Notes: generated by a model from the letters alone, not told the origin. DNA of 38,015 nucleotides from Rodentolepis nana (GCA_900617975.1 UZAE01000100.1:1-38015), one strand, 5' to 3'. Shown: positions 1-14,013, counted from the first letter of the stretch. Translations and numbers: made by a program.

Positions 1-320
1 ACTTACCTCCACGTGGTGCACTCTGGGCAACGTATACTCATACGGCAAAAAGTCTATTAATCGACAGTTGACTTCTGACTTCAAATTACCATGACCCCAC
101 CGTATGTCATATTCGACTACTTCCATAGTACTCACCTCACCTTTTTCTCTACCATTGTGCCTGTCTGTCGCTTGTACCTCTGTGAATCACTCTTCCGTTA
201 CATCTCTCGACTTTTGTGACTTTGATGTTCCTCCTCCTCTCTGTGAAGCCCAAAGTCAACTAAAGGGCTAATGATAACCATCATAAAGCCTGTCATTTGA
301 TATAAATAAATAAATAAATG
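1..320. repeat. Interspersed repeat, left copy (truncated by window edge)
   Basis: This segment resembles the last 309 bases of the window (37707-38015) in the same orientation. The two share long blocks such as the start CCACGTGGTGCAC, the run CTCATACGGCAAAAA, and AGTCAACTAAAGGGCTAATG near the end. Differences and small indels are scattered, so the copies are old and independent rather than an assembly duplicate. The copy runs into an ATAAATAAATAAATAA tail, which suits the 3' end of a SINE-like retroposon. The left boundary lies outside the window. I see no convincing pol III A/B box and no open reading frame, so the class is unsettled; a terminal repeat of a small LTR-type element is the alternative. 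Confidence 0.75.
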
Positions 321-3300
321 AATTTTTTATTGTATCCCGTTGAACATTTGCTGGAGTTTATTTTAAACAAAGTTCATTGCTCTCCCCCCTCCAATTATAA
401 ATCATATTATTCCGTGCGGTAATAATACTAAGTAAATACATACCAAAATTTACTACCGGAGATTTATGAAACAAAGACAAACGGTAGGATGAGCAAGAGA
501 CTGGCAAAATTGAACGTAGTGACGCACGCGTGTAGAAGAAAGAAATATGCAGAGCTATTTGAGGCGAATTAAAGAGGTCATGAAGGAACTCAATAAAAAA
601 CTCATCATTGCTAAAAACTTAAAACAAGTCAATCAAACCTTTCTGAGTGATAAAGAACATTCGTGCAAGAGTAGCAAGATCAGCAGATCAGATCTGTAAG
701 CCACTGCTTTTAGAACTAATAATAGAGAAGCACTCGATGCGTTGCAAACCCAACGAAACCAAATTACTATAAATGTTTCATACACGGATACTTCGTACAA
801 ACAAAACCTCGTCTTTAATCTTTGTTAAGTTGAAGCAATCCCCCACGAAATTGACTATTCAAATAATGGCAAATTTAGATAAATAAATTCAGGGATGTAT
901 TTCAAATAACTCCCAGACACTACTGAATCACAAAGTCAAAATAAGCTGGGAAATTAAAAAGGACAAGTGCAACTAAATTGAATTGACAATTTAGGGTGGA
1001 CACACTACCTGCCAACGAATGTGCGCCAAATAATAGCACGCAGCATATTGAAGTATAATCTCATTAAGATTTGCCCTTTTCTATAAAGCCCTCTGGAAAG
1101 CCCAAGAAATTCCTTTATAGCGTTCATTTCCTTTATAAATTACTCGAGTAGAACAAACATGCGTGTTGAGGGAGCGGGATCTTGTTAGTGTAAAGAAGAA
1201 GGAGCAATTCACCTCGTGCATATTAACTCGCTCGTACTGGCCAAACGTAGCCATAACAAGATAGAGAGGGGGAGGGGGGGGGGTTTGATAAGTGTCCTGG
1301 AGAGTAAATACCACTTTATCGAGGCTGGGATACAACGATTTATTTATGACTCGTTTGTTAGCTAACATTTTAATTGTCCATCAGTCAAACGAGTACTTTT
1401 GTACCTATGCAACAGGAGAGTTAGTTAATTATTCCTTTGCAGTAGAGACACAAACTATCAAACGGAGAATGAATAAACCTGATGAATGACAAACACAAAC
1501 CTTCTGATCAGAAATTTAGGAGACAGATCCTGTAATTCACCCAATTTCATAGGACAATGAATTTCAAAAAAAACTAGTGTGTTGTTTCCCATATTTTGGG
1601 ATTGTTTATAATTGAAGATATTTACTTTTGGTCCGTCGTGGGTGGAAGTAGTTATGTTGAAAATTCAACTAAGTTCGGCAGTTATGTGCAATTGCCAAAT
1701 TGACATATACATCAATGGAACGCTCATCTATGCAAACAAAGAAACTTATCAAAAAGTCCTATTTTAATAATAGGTGAGAGGAATAAAGTAGAGTCTAGCA
1801 AAGAAATGTGTTCCTTATTAATAACAATGTGAACTTAGATCTATGCGTATAAAAGTAGAACATACAAAGCAGTTCTCCATATATGGCAACACCTTTCTAT
1901 TTCAGTTTCAGACATGTGAAATTTTTTTGTACATTGTATGCGTAACAAAATAAGCCACAAAAACTTGAAACCGTGACAATAAACGAGATGGGGTTTCGGA
2001 GAGATACCCATGATCGGCTATTCATGAAATAAAAATGAAGGCATAGTTAAAAATGCCGGGACGATAATTGACCTCGAGCAATAGAAATACCATAAGACAT
2101 CATTACTCTCTCTGTTTTCCGAAACATATCCACATGCACCCGCAATGCAAAAATACGAGTTCTAAGCGTAGGAAAACATAACTAATTTTTGAACAATGCG
2201 AGTGACTAGGAGTAAAAAAAGAAAACGAGAAAAGACGGGGGAATGAAAAGAATTAGAGGAAAATAAGAGCGTAGAGATGTGAATGGGAAGTCATCTGGTT
2301 GCTGAATTTGCTATTCAATTCCCAGCTGTAAATCGTGAGAACCAGAAAGAGTTAGAATGAAAACTGGTATGGCTAACTCTACTGCTACATGTTCCCACCT
2401 TTCACCTACTTTCTCTTCGAATATAAGGATTCTATGATATTGAGGTTGGTCAATCCGGGAAAGACAATAGTTTACTTGCAGCCTTTTTTATTAACACTTC
2501 TTTGGTTAGTTAGTTGAAAAAATGAACTTTATTAACCAATCGTGACAAAGATACACAATTGGATTACTTGATGTTCAACAAATCTATTATTGTTTGGTGT
2601 GATAAACAAAGACGTGATCAGAATCGAAGTTTATGCTGGTCGAAATACGTGTTAGTAAATGAGATAACCAAGTACGCCTACTACATTTATGTAGTTAAAC
2701 AAATATCTTAGCGAAAATTAAAGTAAATATCGATTTTAAAAGAGAAAACTTAATTAAAATCTCTTTTTTATTTGAAAAGTGAGACAGCGTCTGAGATTTG
2801 CTAAAAACCACAAAGAGACTAGTTGCCATGACGTTTGAGCAAATTAATAAACAGATATCGACAAAGGTTGAATAGGATAAATCGGGAAAAATTAACCACA
2901 CCCAAAAGTTAACTAAATAAAGCCAGGAATTAGTGTTACTGTTTGTTCACACCTAGTAGAATAGGTGGAAGGGTCGAAGTACAACGCAATTTGCGAACTA
3001 AGCAATAGTTATCATGGTGATAAGTCTTAACATGCGGTTTATTGTCAAAGGCACGAACGCCACAAAATTATGAAGAGTAGGATGCGCACGCAGTAGGAGT
3101 GAAATACGTCATCTCGAGACAAAGCATTAACTCCACGGCGCTGAGTCATTTGCACCACCATTGTAGTAGCAAGAGACATTAACCGGTAGAGTTGACTAAT
3201 TCAATTATTTAATGACCACTGAACTAGACCCGTAGATTCAATTGAAAAATGCGATTGATATCAAAGTTTACAGTGAGGGTAAATGAAAGCAGAGGAAAGA

Positions 3301-4649
3301 AGTTGATTCTGGCATTGACACCGACAAACAAATATATTATTAGAGAGAAGCAAGTCATGACAGGACTTTTTGATTCTCCACTACTGACTCCAAGACACCA
3401 AACTAGTCACGTTTGAGAATCGCCGTAAGACTAATAGAAGCCTTTAATTCCTGTGAGAAATGACTAGCTTAAAGAGTGCACTCATGGATTCAAATGTTTG
3501 GTTGGAATGAAAGAAAAAAGGAGAAGACAGTAGTATTAACTGATGCGATCAAATACCATGGCGCTGGGACGATGATTATGAGATGAAGAGCATGATTTCG
3601 TAATTAAGTGTAAAACTTCGAAGTGGCATAGTTGAAAGAGCATATTCTCGCACACTAGTCTATAATTACGTGGAGAAAGTAGACTCCACTAATTAGTTAA
3701 CGAGAAAATGCTGTGACATTAAAGATTTAACAGCTACTGAGATTTGGGATAATTTTAGGATCGCATGATCCAAAACATTCTTATCTGTTTAAGCCAATAA
3801 CGCGAATCGAAGACCTACCAATACGACTGGTTGGCCGATTGTAGTAGAATGATGGTGTCAATTAACGAAGTATAGCAACAACAATAATAATAATATGACA
3901 GCTATCCTTGACCATGAGACACCATTCAAGAAATGCTGACCTAAACCTAGAAACTTAAAGCTATCAATAACATTGAAGAATAGGCATTCCAGTATGATCC
4001 AGTCATAATACAATGTAAATATGGCTGCTAGTGAGTGAAGAAAAGATTGAATATACTCAAAGCACACTCGTTTAATAAATTAAGATGAACTAGATACTCA
4101 CATTCAAATTGTATGACTGGGTCGACTTATTTCCTCCAAAGACTAGAAAAAAATGTGAGTTTTTCTTTCAAATAGAATATTTAGAATAGGTCACAATAGT
4201 CTGCTAACAGATAGGCGTAAATTCAATGCGTTTGTGAAAAACTTTTTGGTCATTCTAGTGCTTTGTTTTTCCCACATTCCAACCTCGTTCACAGAGACCC
4301 ATTGTTTCAATTTTCGAAAAAAGTAAACCTACTTAAAAATAGGATAATCCAATTTAATCTGCTTCCACGGTACAAAACCCAGACCCGTTAGCATGGTTAC
4401 AGTGAGTTCAGGCATTTTATCTCCCCAATTTGACCGCATTGAAAAGGCAAAAAAATGAGAAAGAGAAAAAATTTCCCCACCAATAAGAGACGCTAAAATC
4501 AACCAATTCTTTAATATAACCAATTCATCAGAGGCATGATATGTGTTAAGACAATGAATACTTAATAAGATCTGTTATGTATGTACTTTGATAAGTACCA
4601 ATGCAGAGAATGCATGAGGGAATTTAGGAGAAAAGTAATTTTAACGAAC
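321..4649 (-). other. Intronic or downstream part of the PACS gene; no exon identified
   Basis: This stretch follows the third PACS exon on the minus strand. The plus strand is rich in A, so the minus strand is T-rich, as the introns of the plus-strand IMPDH gene are T-rich on their own sense strand. That suggests continued minus-strand transcription. I looked for the next expected PACS part (an acidic, serine-rich linker) and did not find it. A short open stretch at 4329-4523 (minus) and one around 3080-3180 (minus) lack paired splice sites and family resemblance. A G-run on the plus strand lies near 1267-1283. Confidence 0.5.
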
Positions 4650-7600
4650 CCTTGTGACTAGAGCTGATGGGATCGCGTTCCCAGGGCACAGTGGAAAGGC
4701 AGTGAACCTCTATACGAGCAATTGATGACCCAATACACTTTGGATCTGGGTACATATCGAGAAAACGGTGCTCAATTCGACGTTGCAGAACCTGAAAAAT
4801 TAAAACGGTTGACATTTAGCAAGACGATATAAAATTGGAGGAGAGATAATACTCACTAAGCCTTCTTATTATCCTAAAGATCAACTTCAATCAGGGATTT
4901 TCTTCGAATTAGAATTATTGCCTTGATTTCACTTAGGAATTTTTGGACCTTGAATGAGACGAGAACTAAGTGCCATCGACAATTCCCAATGTGACCAAGG
5001 CACTAAGTTCATTGATCCCCCCCCCCCCAAAAAAAATAAATCTAGCGAATGGAAAAAACTATTTAGGGTCGAATAGCGGTATCTTGATAAAGGAAACAAA
5101 CCATATTGTCTTTTAAATAATAAAAAGGCGATATATCTAGTGCAAACATGTTCGCGATAATTTCTACGTGATAAAGCGAAATGCAAAACAAAACGGTCCT
5201 TTCTTTGGAAGGCATTGACAACTATTTGAGTTACCTATAGAAGAGCAATTTGAGCACTCTCGTAAATAAAAAAAGCGATTTGGATAAACGTAAATGGAGA
5301 GGAGGAATAAAAAAGCAACACACCAGATTGCCGCTTAAATAAAAGCGCCTCCACAGAATGAGAATTAACTAGGGAAAAAATAGCAGGGAGAAGACTGGAG
5401 AAAAGAGAACTCATAACTAACCCACCGAAAAAAATCAAAAGCGTGATGTCAGGTGCTCTGATAATTGAGCGGGGACGGAGCTGTTCAAACCGACCATCCA
5501 TGACAAAAAACGTAATAATTGCGGCGTGTACAAATTAGAATTGGCAGTAACTGAATGAATACGATCCTACTGATGGTCTATGCAAAATGCACCTGCTATG
5601 AATAGAGACACGCGCACAGTTGAAAGGGGTAAGGATGGACACGCAGCTAGCAGAGGATTCAACTGTAAAGAGATAAAATCTATGCCAACGAGGGATGGAG
5701 TATCGAACTTCCTCATTATCTTGCATTTGCACTACCCTAACATCTTGAACTCCTTCTCGTAGACCAAGAGTATTAGTCAGAAGGACAAGAAACACATTAA
5801 CAGTCCAAAGGTCAGTTCAAAATAGGCTTTTGCTCCCTAAAATAACATGATTTAAAATTATTCAGAGTTGGAATTATCACCCCATAAATGAATGTTCCAA
5901 AACACCCGCAACACACGGCAGAAACCGGAAGTACAATAATTGTGGTTTAGGATTAAAATTATTATTTTCTAAGGGAGTTCGAGCTATTAAAGCTGAATTT
6001 TAAAAATTGATTTTTCCTAAGAAACGAAACAGATCGAAAGAAAAGTCTATGATAACAAACTTTGTATTGAAAAAGACCTTTTCAAAGAAATGAAATTGAA
6101 ATGCAAACTCCACTGTGTGAAGACAAATTTCCACTATTTTAGAGAAAAAGAGAAGAATTTACTTCACAATACAGTTCCCTAAAATCTGTTCTCCTACTTG
6201 TCCACTCCTTCTGACAGCAAGATCGCTATCTTTAGTGTTCTAGCCCTCCGACAGGAAGCCCAACGTTAAGATACTAAAATTTCATCATGAAGCTTGTCCC
6301 AGAAACTCCACATTAGGAAAAATAGCCATAAGTTTATATGGTGTAAATAGACAAAAATTGTCGTAAAGAGGAACTATGAGGGGTTCTATGGAGAAATGGG
6401 TTTCCTTTATTAGGTGCAAAATTAGTTCATAAGAAAGCTAGAATAAAGGTAAACTCCTTTGCTAGGAAAATGAGTTCTAAGATCAATTTAATCTATGCTA
6501 TGGGGAGGAGAAAACCACCATTCCATGAAACTACTAGATAAATAGTGTTCAATTTCAACAACGAAACTGACGTCCGTGTTAACTTTCAGTAGTTCATTTT
6601 AAAATTGAAGGAAGTAAATTCTTGTCTCTCCCCCCCTCTCTCCCTCTAAGAAGTGGAAGCAAAATAATTGAACTTCATGGAGAGAGGAGGGAAAATGTCG
6701 AATTCTGCTACACAAAACGCAAAAAAACCTCAAACACACAAAATAGTGGGTAGGTGGGGCATACGAAGGAACACCATCGTAAGTGAATGTGCTTTGATTA
6801 ATCTATGCAATCTTAACGTGAAGTGTTTTTAAGAGAAATGGAAATGCTTTCCCGCTACTGGATAAATCACATTTTGCTATAATCTAGCGGAAAGCAGTAC
6901 AAAATCTAACTTTCCAAAGCAAGAAACAATTGAAACTGAAGGGGAACGCAGAAGAATGACTGCCAAATCTTATCAAGATGTAACTTTTGAAACATATTAG
7001 AGTCCCTTCTAAAAATTTTACCAAATTAAATCAGGCTCGAATTTGAAAGTTTATTATTTTGCTCGTTCATATTCTTACCCAAAATCAAATTAACTCATTT
7101 TGCATGAAAAAAATGGACTAACTTCTATTGTTTAGAACACTTTAGACAGCATTGTCTACCACCAGAGGTCTATAAAAGAATAAACATTTATAAATGACGT
7201 GATCAACTAGGCAAATAAGTCAACAAGCACTAAATATCGCGGACGTTGATTCAAATTCACAGCAATTGGGCTTTGAAATATTTGTCTACTACAATTAAGA
7301 GTGGAGAACACAAAGCAATAGGAATTCAAATAGTGGCTTGACATCCAGCCTTCAATATATACTCCTATTGGATGCTTGATTTGTTCTTTGGAGGACTGCG
7401 TTGGCATTTCACATGTTCAGTTGCTAATCCCAGAATGAAATTTGCAAATGATTTTGCATTGTTATTAGGTAGTAGTAGTAGTAAAGAGCCGACGAAGGTT
7501 GATCCTAAGAAAAGCTGCCTATTTGAGATAAAGACTAAATCTTAGAGACACTTATTAAACTTACTCTATATAAATAGAGCATGTGCTCTATCTAGAATAA

Positions 7601-10600
7601 AACCACTACAAAACAGAAGCTATTCTTTAATGCGAGATCATAAATGCCTCGATTGGAGCCGTTCCTTCGGACAACATATAAACTCACGATAAAACCCACA
7701 ATAAAGTAAGTACTAAGATGAGGGGACGGGGTAAAAAAGGAAAATAAGAAGAAATTAAACATTGTGCCTAGTTTCTTTGTCAGAAAAAAAACGCAAAAAA
7801 GCGATGCCCGTTAAGAAAAACTCCCTCGTAAACAAAGCCAACCACATCACATGCAACAGCATTGAAGGGTCACATTAGGTTACAAGAGTCCAAATTCTCA
7901 GAATCTAACAATAGGTGAAATGGTACTAACTGCAAAATTAAAAATTAAAGAAAGAACCTAAAAAGACTAACTGTAGAGGTTGGAGCAGAAATCTACCTTC
8001 GTTGTGTTTTATGCTAGATCGTAACTCCCACTAACTGAAGAAATATCTAGTTATAGTCAACCTAGTGGATTTTGATATTGCGTAAAGAGAATATGTTATG
8101 TGAACCAGCCTCATATTATTAGAATAGATTAGGTCATTATAGGTGATTGAACAGCATGAAGATTACTCCCTAGTTAATTAAATATATTCTCTACTAATTT
8201 GCCAAGCATCGTCAATCATATCAGAACGAAATGATTGAGTAATGAAAAAGAAATTGAACAGCTGACAACTGTTGATTAGCAACTGTGTTATTTATAGCAG
8301 TTTTGAGTTCCACCAATGCACATCCAATGAATTTAGCGATAGCACTCGAAATTTAACGCACTCTACAGAGTGAAAACTATGTAGTGACGCCAATATGGCC
8401 CTTCATGTTCAAATGAAATTTTCTTATTTGATTAACTCTAACCATTCCAATGCCCTTATCTTTACCCATTTTAGTTCCACAGAGGCCTTATAACAATGTA
8501 TATCAGCGTTACACTTAATTCTGGGGTATTTTCAGTTGGATAAGTCAAAGATTTTTTCTATTTAATTCCATAGAAAACGTGGCATTACATTCTCAATGTC
8601 CAATTTATACTGAATGAGATATTCTCCTCGCAAAGTAGTGCATGGAATTTGACATTTGAATTAAGAGATACGCCATAGACATCGCACCAGATGCGGAAAA
8701 GGCAAGCTAAGCTAAGAACTAGAATCTTGAAAACCTCTTTGACAGGCGATTAATGGAAGTATTTGTGAAGAAGAGTAGAGTTGAAAGTAGCATCCAGATA
8801 TGTAAATGATATTTCTAATCTTCAAAAAAGACAGATACCAAGTCTATGATGAAGGAAGTATATATGTATATTTTTAGCATTCAAATACATTAACTCGTCA
8901 TGAAATAGAGAGCACCGATAGGTGAAATATAAAGTGGACGTTTACGTTCGGATCTTATACTCTCGCTCCCTAAAGCAATTCATTCACATAAAAAATCAGC
9001 TGTTAGAATCACGATAGACTGTACTATACTAATATCACGCACACAATGACACATAAGTCAGTTTGAAACACAAACTAGACATACACAGCGAACTCGAATT
9101 TTATAATTACGCTGATTAGACGTCTAACTCCGGCCTAGTTCTTCGCTCTGATTTTTAGCTGTGAACATTCGACCCACCAATGATCCAACTCTTCTAATGA
9201 TTTTAAATTTTGTGAAAGGTTATTCCATCTTCTTAGCCTCTAAGGTCATTAAATTTTGAAAGGGAATAGCAATAAGGCAAGCCCTATTAAGTTATATAAG
9301 TAGACATACAGTCGAGATAAGCGCTACCGTGAAAGAAAAACAATTCACTCCAATTTTACAGAAATTAGATGCTGAGGAAAATGTACCGGATATTGTAAGC
9401 ATTTTACATATTATAGTGAACAAGTTTCAGCTATAAAATAGAAAGCAGTGAAAGTTCAAAGCTTTAGGGATTTTAACTACTTAGAGAAACGTGAAAATAA
9501 ATCCCTAGAATTACTTAAGTGAGAGCAAACAACATTTTTCAAAGTCGCATTTCAATAAAATAAGCCCTAAGTATAAACAAATCAAAAGTGGTATTGCCGA
9601 AATGAAAATAACAAATTGAGGAAAAACCCACGCGCACCCCTCCTCTGGTAAGTGAAAGAAAATGGAAGTCCCAGCCTTGAGAACACTACAGTATGCCGAC
9701 GTCTTTGGTATAACAAAAAAAGGATTTCTGACCCAATTATTGGCGGCAAATAAAGTGGAAAAGTAAAATAAAATAAAAGCGGAATAGTGAACACACAAAC
9801 CGAAACAGAACAACGAATGAGTCACTTTAAATGATGAAACGAAAGAAAAGAAACGGAAATTGGTTCTGCCAAATTTAGACAACTGGAAGTTAAGGTGGCG
9901 CATAAAATGGGAAACTGAGTTTAGTATAAAAAAATTTATACGTAAATTCAATAAGTATGTAGAAGGGGGTTTTGAAAAATAATCAAAGAGCCAAAACTAC
10001 TTCTTCACTAAATAAAACCAAGTGTGACTGATATGAATACGAATGAACGTAAATCGAAACAGTCATCAGTGTATCGAGTCAGTCGGAAGATAAATAAACT
10101 TATAACGGGGTTGAAAGACTAAGGCTGGTATTCAAGACTAATCAAAAGTTTATAGAAAAGGGTTGTAGCCTGTGAGAAATTATCATTTGAACATTCCACC
10201 GAAGAAATCATTATTAAGAAGTTAAAGGAAAATCAGCTACATAAAGCTGTAATTAATGAGAGATAGTAAAAAATGGGCGTCACCCTAGAAATCTGTCTCA
10301 TTTAAACTGGGTTAATGCCAAGTTTTGATGAATTATTGCAGTTGAGCAAATTCTTTCCGGGAAAGGATACGCAGATCTCTCCCCCTGGATTTATAGAATA
10401 ATTCGACGAACATAGAAAACAAATTAAAGACCTTAAAAATATTAAATGATTAGCCTACTATTATGGCTTAAACATATTTCTCCTCAGAGCCCTTGGATCA
10501 ACAGTCCATTATGCGCATGTTATTGCAAATATCACCCTTAAGTAATGCTAACTAACAGAAATTAGGATTAAATAATGCTTTAAAAATATATATGTTTATA

Positions 10601-12118
10601 CGCACTGACCTTCCTAAACTTGCTTTCTAGAAATAGTCCGTTTAAAGTAAAGTCAGGAATCGGTACTGATTTATTCCTTTTAACCAAATTATTTTAAACT
10701 ATTCTTCAATTAAAAGCTTATCAATTACAAAAGAGAACGCTTTACCATAAATCAAAATAGGTGCCACAACAGAAACTCAGTGAGCCAACTCATTAAACGT
10801 TATCTAGATGTCCTATATGGTAGACATGAATGTACACTTAGTCGAATACAATGATTTCAAATAAGGAAACCCGAAACTGACTTATAGAGGCCGCAGAACG
10901 GCGTTAGTTAGGGATATCTAGGTAGCTCCAACTTGAAATAACAAGGATATCATTAAAAAGTTAATTATAGAAGTTTGGGTTGATATGAACAGGAATATTA
11001 GCGGATTAGTAAAGGCGTCACCCTAGAAAATCAGTTGTTTCGCAAAAAATGTTAGCAAAATAAAAGCTGAAATAGGCGTGAGCAGTCATCAATAGAGTTT
11101 TCCCTAATTCGTTGAACGATTTTAGAAGGCCTTAAGAAAGAAGCTATAAGAAATGGAAGTGGAGGGTTAAGATAGATTGCGAATCTCATTGCAACTTAAG
11201 TAGCAAAATTGGTTTAGAGAAGGATTTAAATATTTCAACATCATAGAAAAAAGGAAAAATAAATGCTAAGGATTCAAGAATTCTATTTATCGAAGTTTCA
11301 AACGTTACGAGTCGAAATTTATAACAAATATAATTACATATGTATTAACTACTAATAGATCTGCAGACTAAATAAAAATAATCAAATATAGAATATATAA
11401 TTAAAAAGTACTCAGACTTTAAAATACCTTAGACGGTCAAACCACAAAAAGACTAATATATGGCTAAAGTGAAAATAAATATGAAATTCCATTCAAAATA
11501 TTAAGCAAAAATACCTGAGATAGATTTATATTGCAATAAGCCAGCGTTTTATACCCCAAATTCATTGTGGTGTTTTTATATTTCTTTCTCTTTTGGAGAA
11601 GTATTTGGAGGATATTTGAGTCCATTTTGAGCACATGTGAATATTGAATGGTACAATTTAGATCAATAAGTATATATCCACCACTGCCCGGTGAGTATGA
11701 ATTTGGGCAGCTTTGACTGGTTTTAGGAACAATCAGACTGATTTCGGGAGAGCGCAAAATTCTTCGAGCGTTTCCTCGCATTCGGAGAGCCAAATAAACT
11801 CCATTACAAGGATTTTCGCCCAAATCAATTGGTCTGTCAAGAATTATCTGACCAATTTGAATGTGACAAAGTCTAAATTTCACAAAATTCAGTTAAGCAT
11901 AACAGAATGAAAAAAATGATAAAAATATTTAAAGTAATTCGATTCATAGATTCATGACAGTATATCTAATGCTTGTGTTCATCTACTATAAATCAATAAT
12001 ATATAAATCAATAGTCGTATTTGTTATGTTTAAATGAAAATTATATGCAATACCTTCGTGTAGAACATGAAGACGATTTTTCTGCCTCCCAACTGGCTGA
12101 CATTTTCATTGAAATCAT
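4650..12118 (-). CDS. PACS: PACS family membrane-traffic adaptor, 5' part (3 exons, continues beyond left edge)
   Basis: PACS proteins sort cargo with phosphorylated acidic clusters at the trans-Golgi network and endosomes, through AP-1/AP-3 and CK2. Exons on the minus strand: 12118-12054 (start ATG, ends AG in phase 2 before GTATTG), 11872-11515 (acceptor AAATTTAG, donor CAG|GTATTT) and 4791-4650 (acceptor TTTTTCAG, donor G|GTTCGT, a weak site). Together they give 188 residues. Resemblance to the vertebrate PACS furin-binding region is clear: SASWE near residue 10, RRILRSPEI at 58-66, IQYSHVLK at 97-104, LQILLQKRKKYKN at 110-122, LGYKTLA at 127-133. Exon 3 matches the MAEV-to-SLSSQPID segment loosely and joins in frame. 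Oddities: an insertion around residues 72-87 rich in Ser, Pro and Gly, and Thr123 at the position of human PACS1 Arg203. The middle and C-terminal regions lie outside the window or were missed. An in-frame stop lies upstream of the ATG; the TTAG just before it could be a cis- or trans-splice acceptor. Confidence 0.88.
4792..11514 (-). other. Large PACS intron (about 6.7 kb)
   Basis: The codon join across this interval (INLSQ to VLQRR) is continuous with PACS proteins, so no coding exon appears to be missing from it. The plus strand is A-rich throughout. It holds homopolymer runs (a C-run followed by A-run near 5019-5037, a CT/C tract near 6626-6647) and a short TAG microsatellite near 7470-7481. 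The longest open frame (9511-9951, minus) is rich in Phe and Leu and looks like chance translation of T-rich DNA. I see no recognisable transposon or RNA gene. Confidence 0.7.
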
Positions 12119-14013
12119 AGCTAACACAGGGGATCAAAATTCAGTAAGCCAATAAAGGGCAACCTTGACATATGAGGCCGAGATGATCAGCGCGCCATAG
12201 TACTGTTTATACTAACAAATTATTTAAATTACAATTTGAAATTCACCTACCACTAATTAAAAATTTCCCAATCCCGTTTAAATGTATGAGGATTATTATA
12301 TTTAATGCTTTTTAGTTCATTTTTCAAAAGTGTTCTGAAAGTTTAACTAAATTTGATGTGCTAATTTTTCCACTGCTTTCATCGCCTGACCCATCTCTAC
12401 ATAATAATTACGGCACTAAGACCTTTGTCCGAAAGGGTAACCCTGATTCTCTCGAAGATCAAAACGGCACCAATTTATCGTTTTTCAAATAATGATTTTT
12501 TATTTGGTTTAAAATTTCTGAAACTGTAATGTTTATAATGCCATGAATTAACTGATATTTTACATGTGTCAAAGCTCCAGAGGTTTTGACTAGTGTTGAA
12601 ATGAGCATCTCATGGGATTATTTCCAAGTAATACATTTCACCGACGATCCAAAAAGCAGGTATGACTTTCACTCGTTTATATATTCCGTTTAGATAGAAT
12701 TTTACCTGGAAAACATAAAGCAAAATAACAAATATTGCTTGATTATTTCGTCAAAATCACTTCAATTAACTGATATTGTTATAAAGTCAGTCGTATCGAA
12801 TTATCTGTCTATTTTGCGGTTATTAACACCAGAGTTTTGCGCATGAGCACATCCGAGTTATATGTTGTGTGAGGCATTTATTAATTTCCATTGTTTAGGT
12901 CAATATATACTCTTAAAATAACACAGACTTACTTGTCCAGCATAACTAAGTATAGTTAATTCAATATCCTCATGCAACCTAGGAAATTAATACGGGCGCT
13001 TTCAGGTCTTAAAACTGATATATTTAAAATATATAAATGTGTTTTATTTACATTACTGGTTAGTAAGCTCTAGACATCATTATAGTGACTTTATTTTCAA
13101 TCCAATCGAAGCACCATGCTTTGCAACCCTTTGAATCAAAAGTATTAGATAACTAATCAATCAAACAGAATGTAAAGTTCCTTTCCGGCTAATTATCAAG
13201 TGAACTCTAAGTTTGTAAACGATATCTAATGGGCTTATACGATACGAGAAGTGATTTGATCTAAGATTCAAGGCACGAGGTCAAAATCCATGGATGAATA
13301 AAACTCAAGTGGAACGTTTTATCATTACTCTATAATAGTTAGATATTTGCTAGCGTAAAAATGCAATTCAGTATGCTCGCATGACAAAGTATATTTTAAC
13401 AAATTTCGAGTAACATAAAAAATATTCGCACTCCAAATAAAAATACATTAACGAGAATGCACACTTATTGAAGGAAGCAAATTAAGAATTCTAATTTAAA
13501 TATAATCGGAAACTCCTCTTTCAAACAGAAAGTCAAGTATTCTGACAAAGCACTTAGTATATATTTCTTAAACACATTTTAACATCACTCAAATTTAAGC
13601 ATTCCTACTAAGCTATAAGACCGTCTCGCCGTGTTGTAATTTTGATAGTGGTGGTTTAAATAAGTAGCTTTTAATCGTATATATCGATGGACATTCGCTA
13701 CTAAAAATATGCTTCCTGCTCAATCTAGTCTGTTTAAGCATTGATTTAATTTCAGTTTGTAATGACGAGCGCAAAAAACTATATCAAGTGTTTGGATCCT
13801 AAAATATACTAACTTAATCTGATTACTAAATGAATATTCATATATAACCTATTAATTTCAACTCTTGTAACAGTTAGGAAATGTAGCCGTATGACAATAT
13901 TTACTTTAAAGTTGATCTAAATTTTTTCAATCATAAATCTTAAATCATATCTTAAAATTCAAATATGATGTATTAAAACCATCAGCTTATATTAATTAAA
14001 TCGCTCTTCGTTG
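12119..14013. other. Intergenic region between divergent PACS and IMPDH genes
   Basis: About 2 kb separate the two start codons, which point away from each other. The plus-strand A excess seen over PACS fades here. No open frame with splice sites or family resemblance was found. The interval probably holds the PACS promoter and 5' untranslated region and the upstream part of the IMPDH promoter, but I cannot place a PACS start site. Confidence 0.55.

Noticed and set aside
1267..1283. G-run on the plus strand, a possible G-quadruplex
   Set aside because: It is a homopolymer-like tract rather than four spaced G-runs, and such tracts occur elsewhere in the window as simple sequence.
9511..9951. 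146-codon open frame on the minus strand inside the PACS intron
   Set aside because: It is dominated by Phe, Leu and Ser from T-rich DNA, has no paired splice sites in a usable phase and shows no family resemblance. The PACS reading is already continuous across this intron.
10275..11030. The word GCGTCACCCTAGAAA occurs twice (near 10276 and 11015); on the minus strand it would read as a splice acceptor TTTCTAG followed by GGTGACGCC
   Set aside because: Only about 15 bases are shared, the downstream sequences differ, neither has a donor in frame, and one such match is close to chance for this window size.
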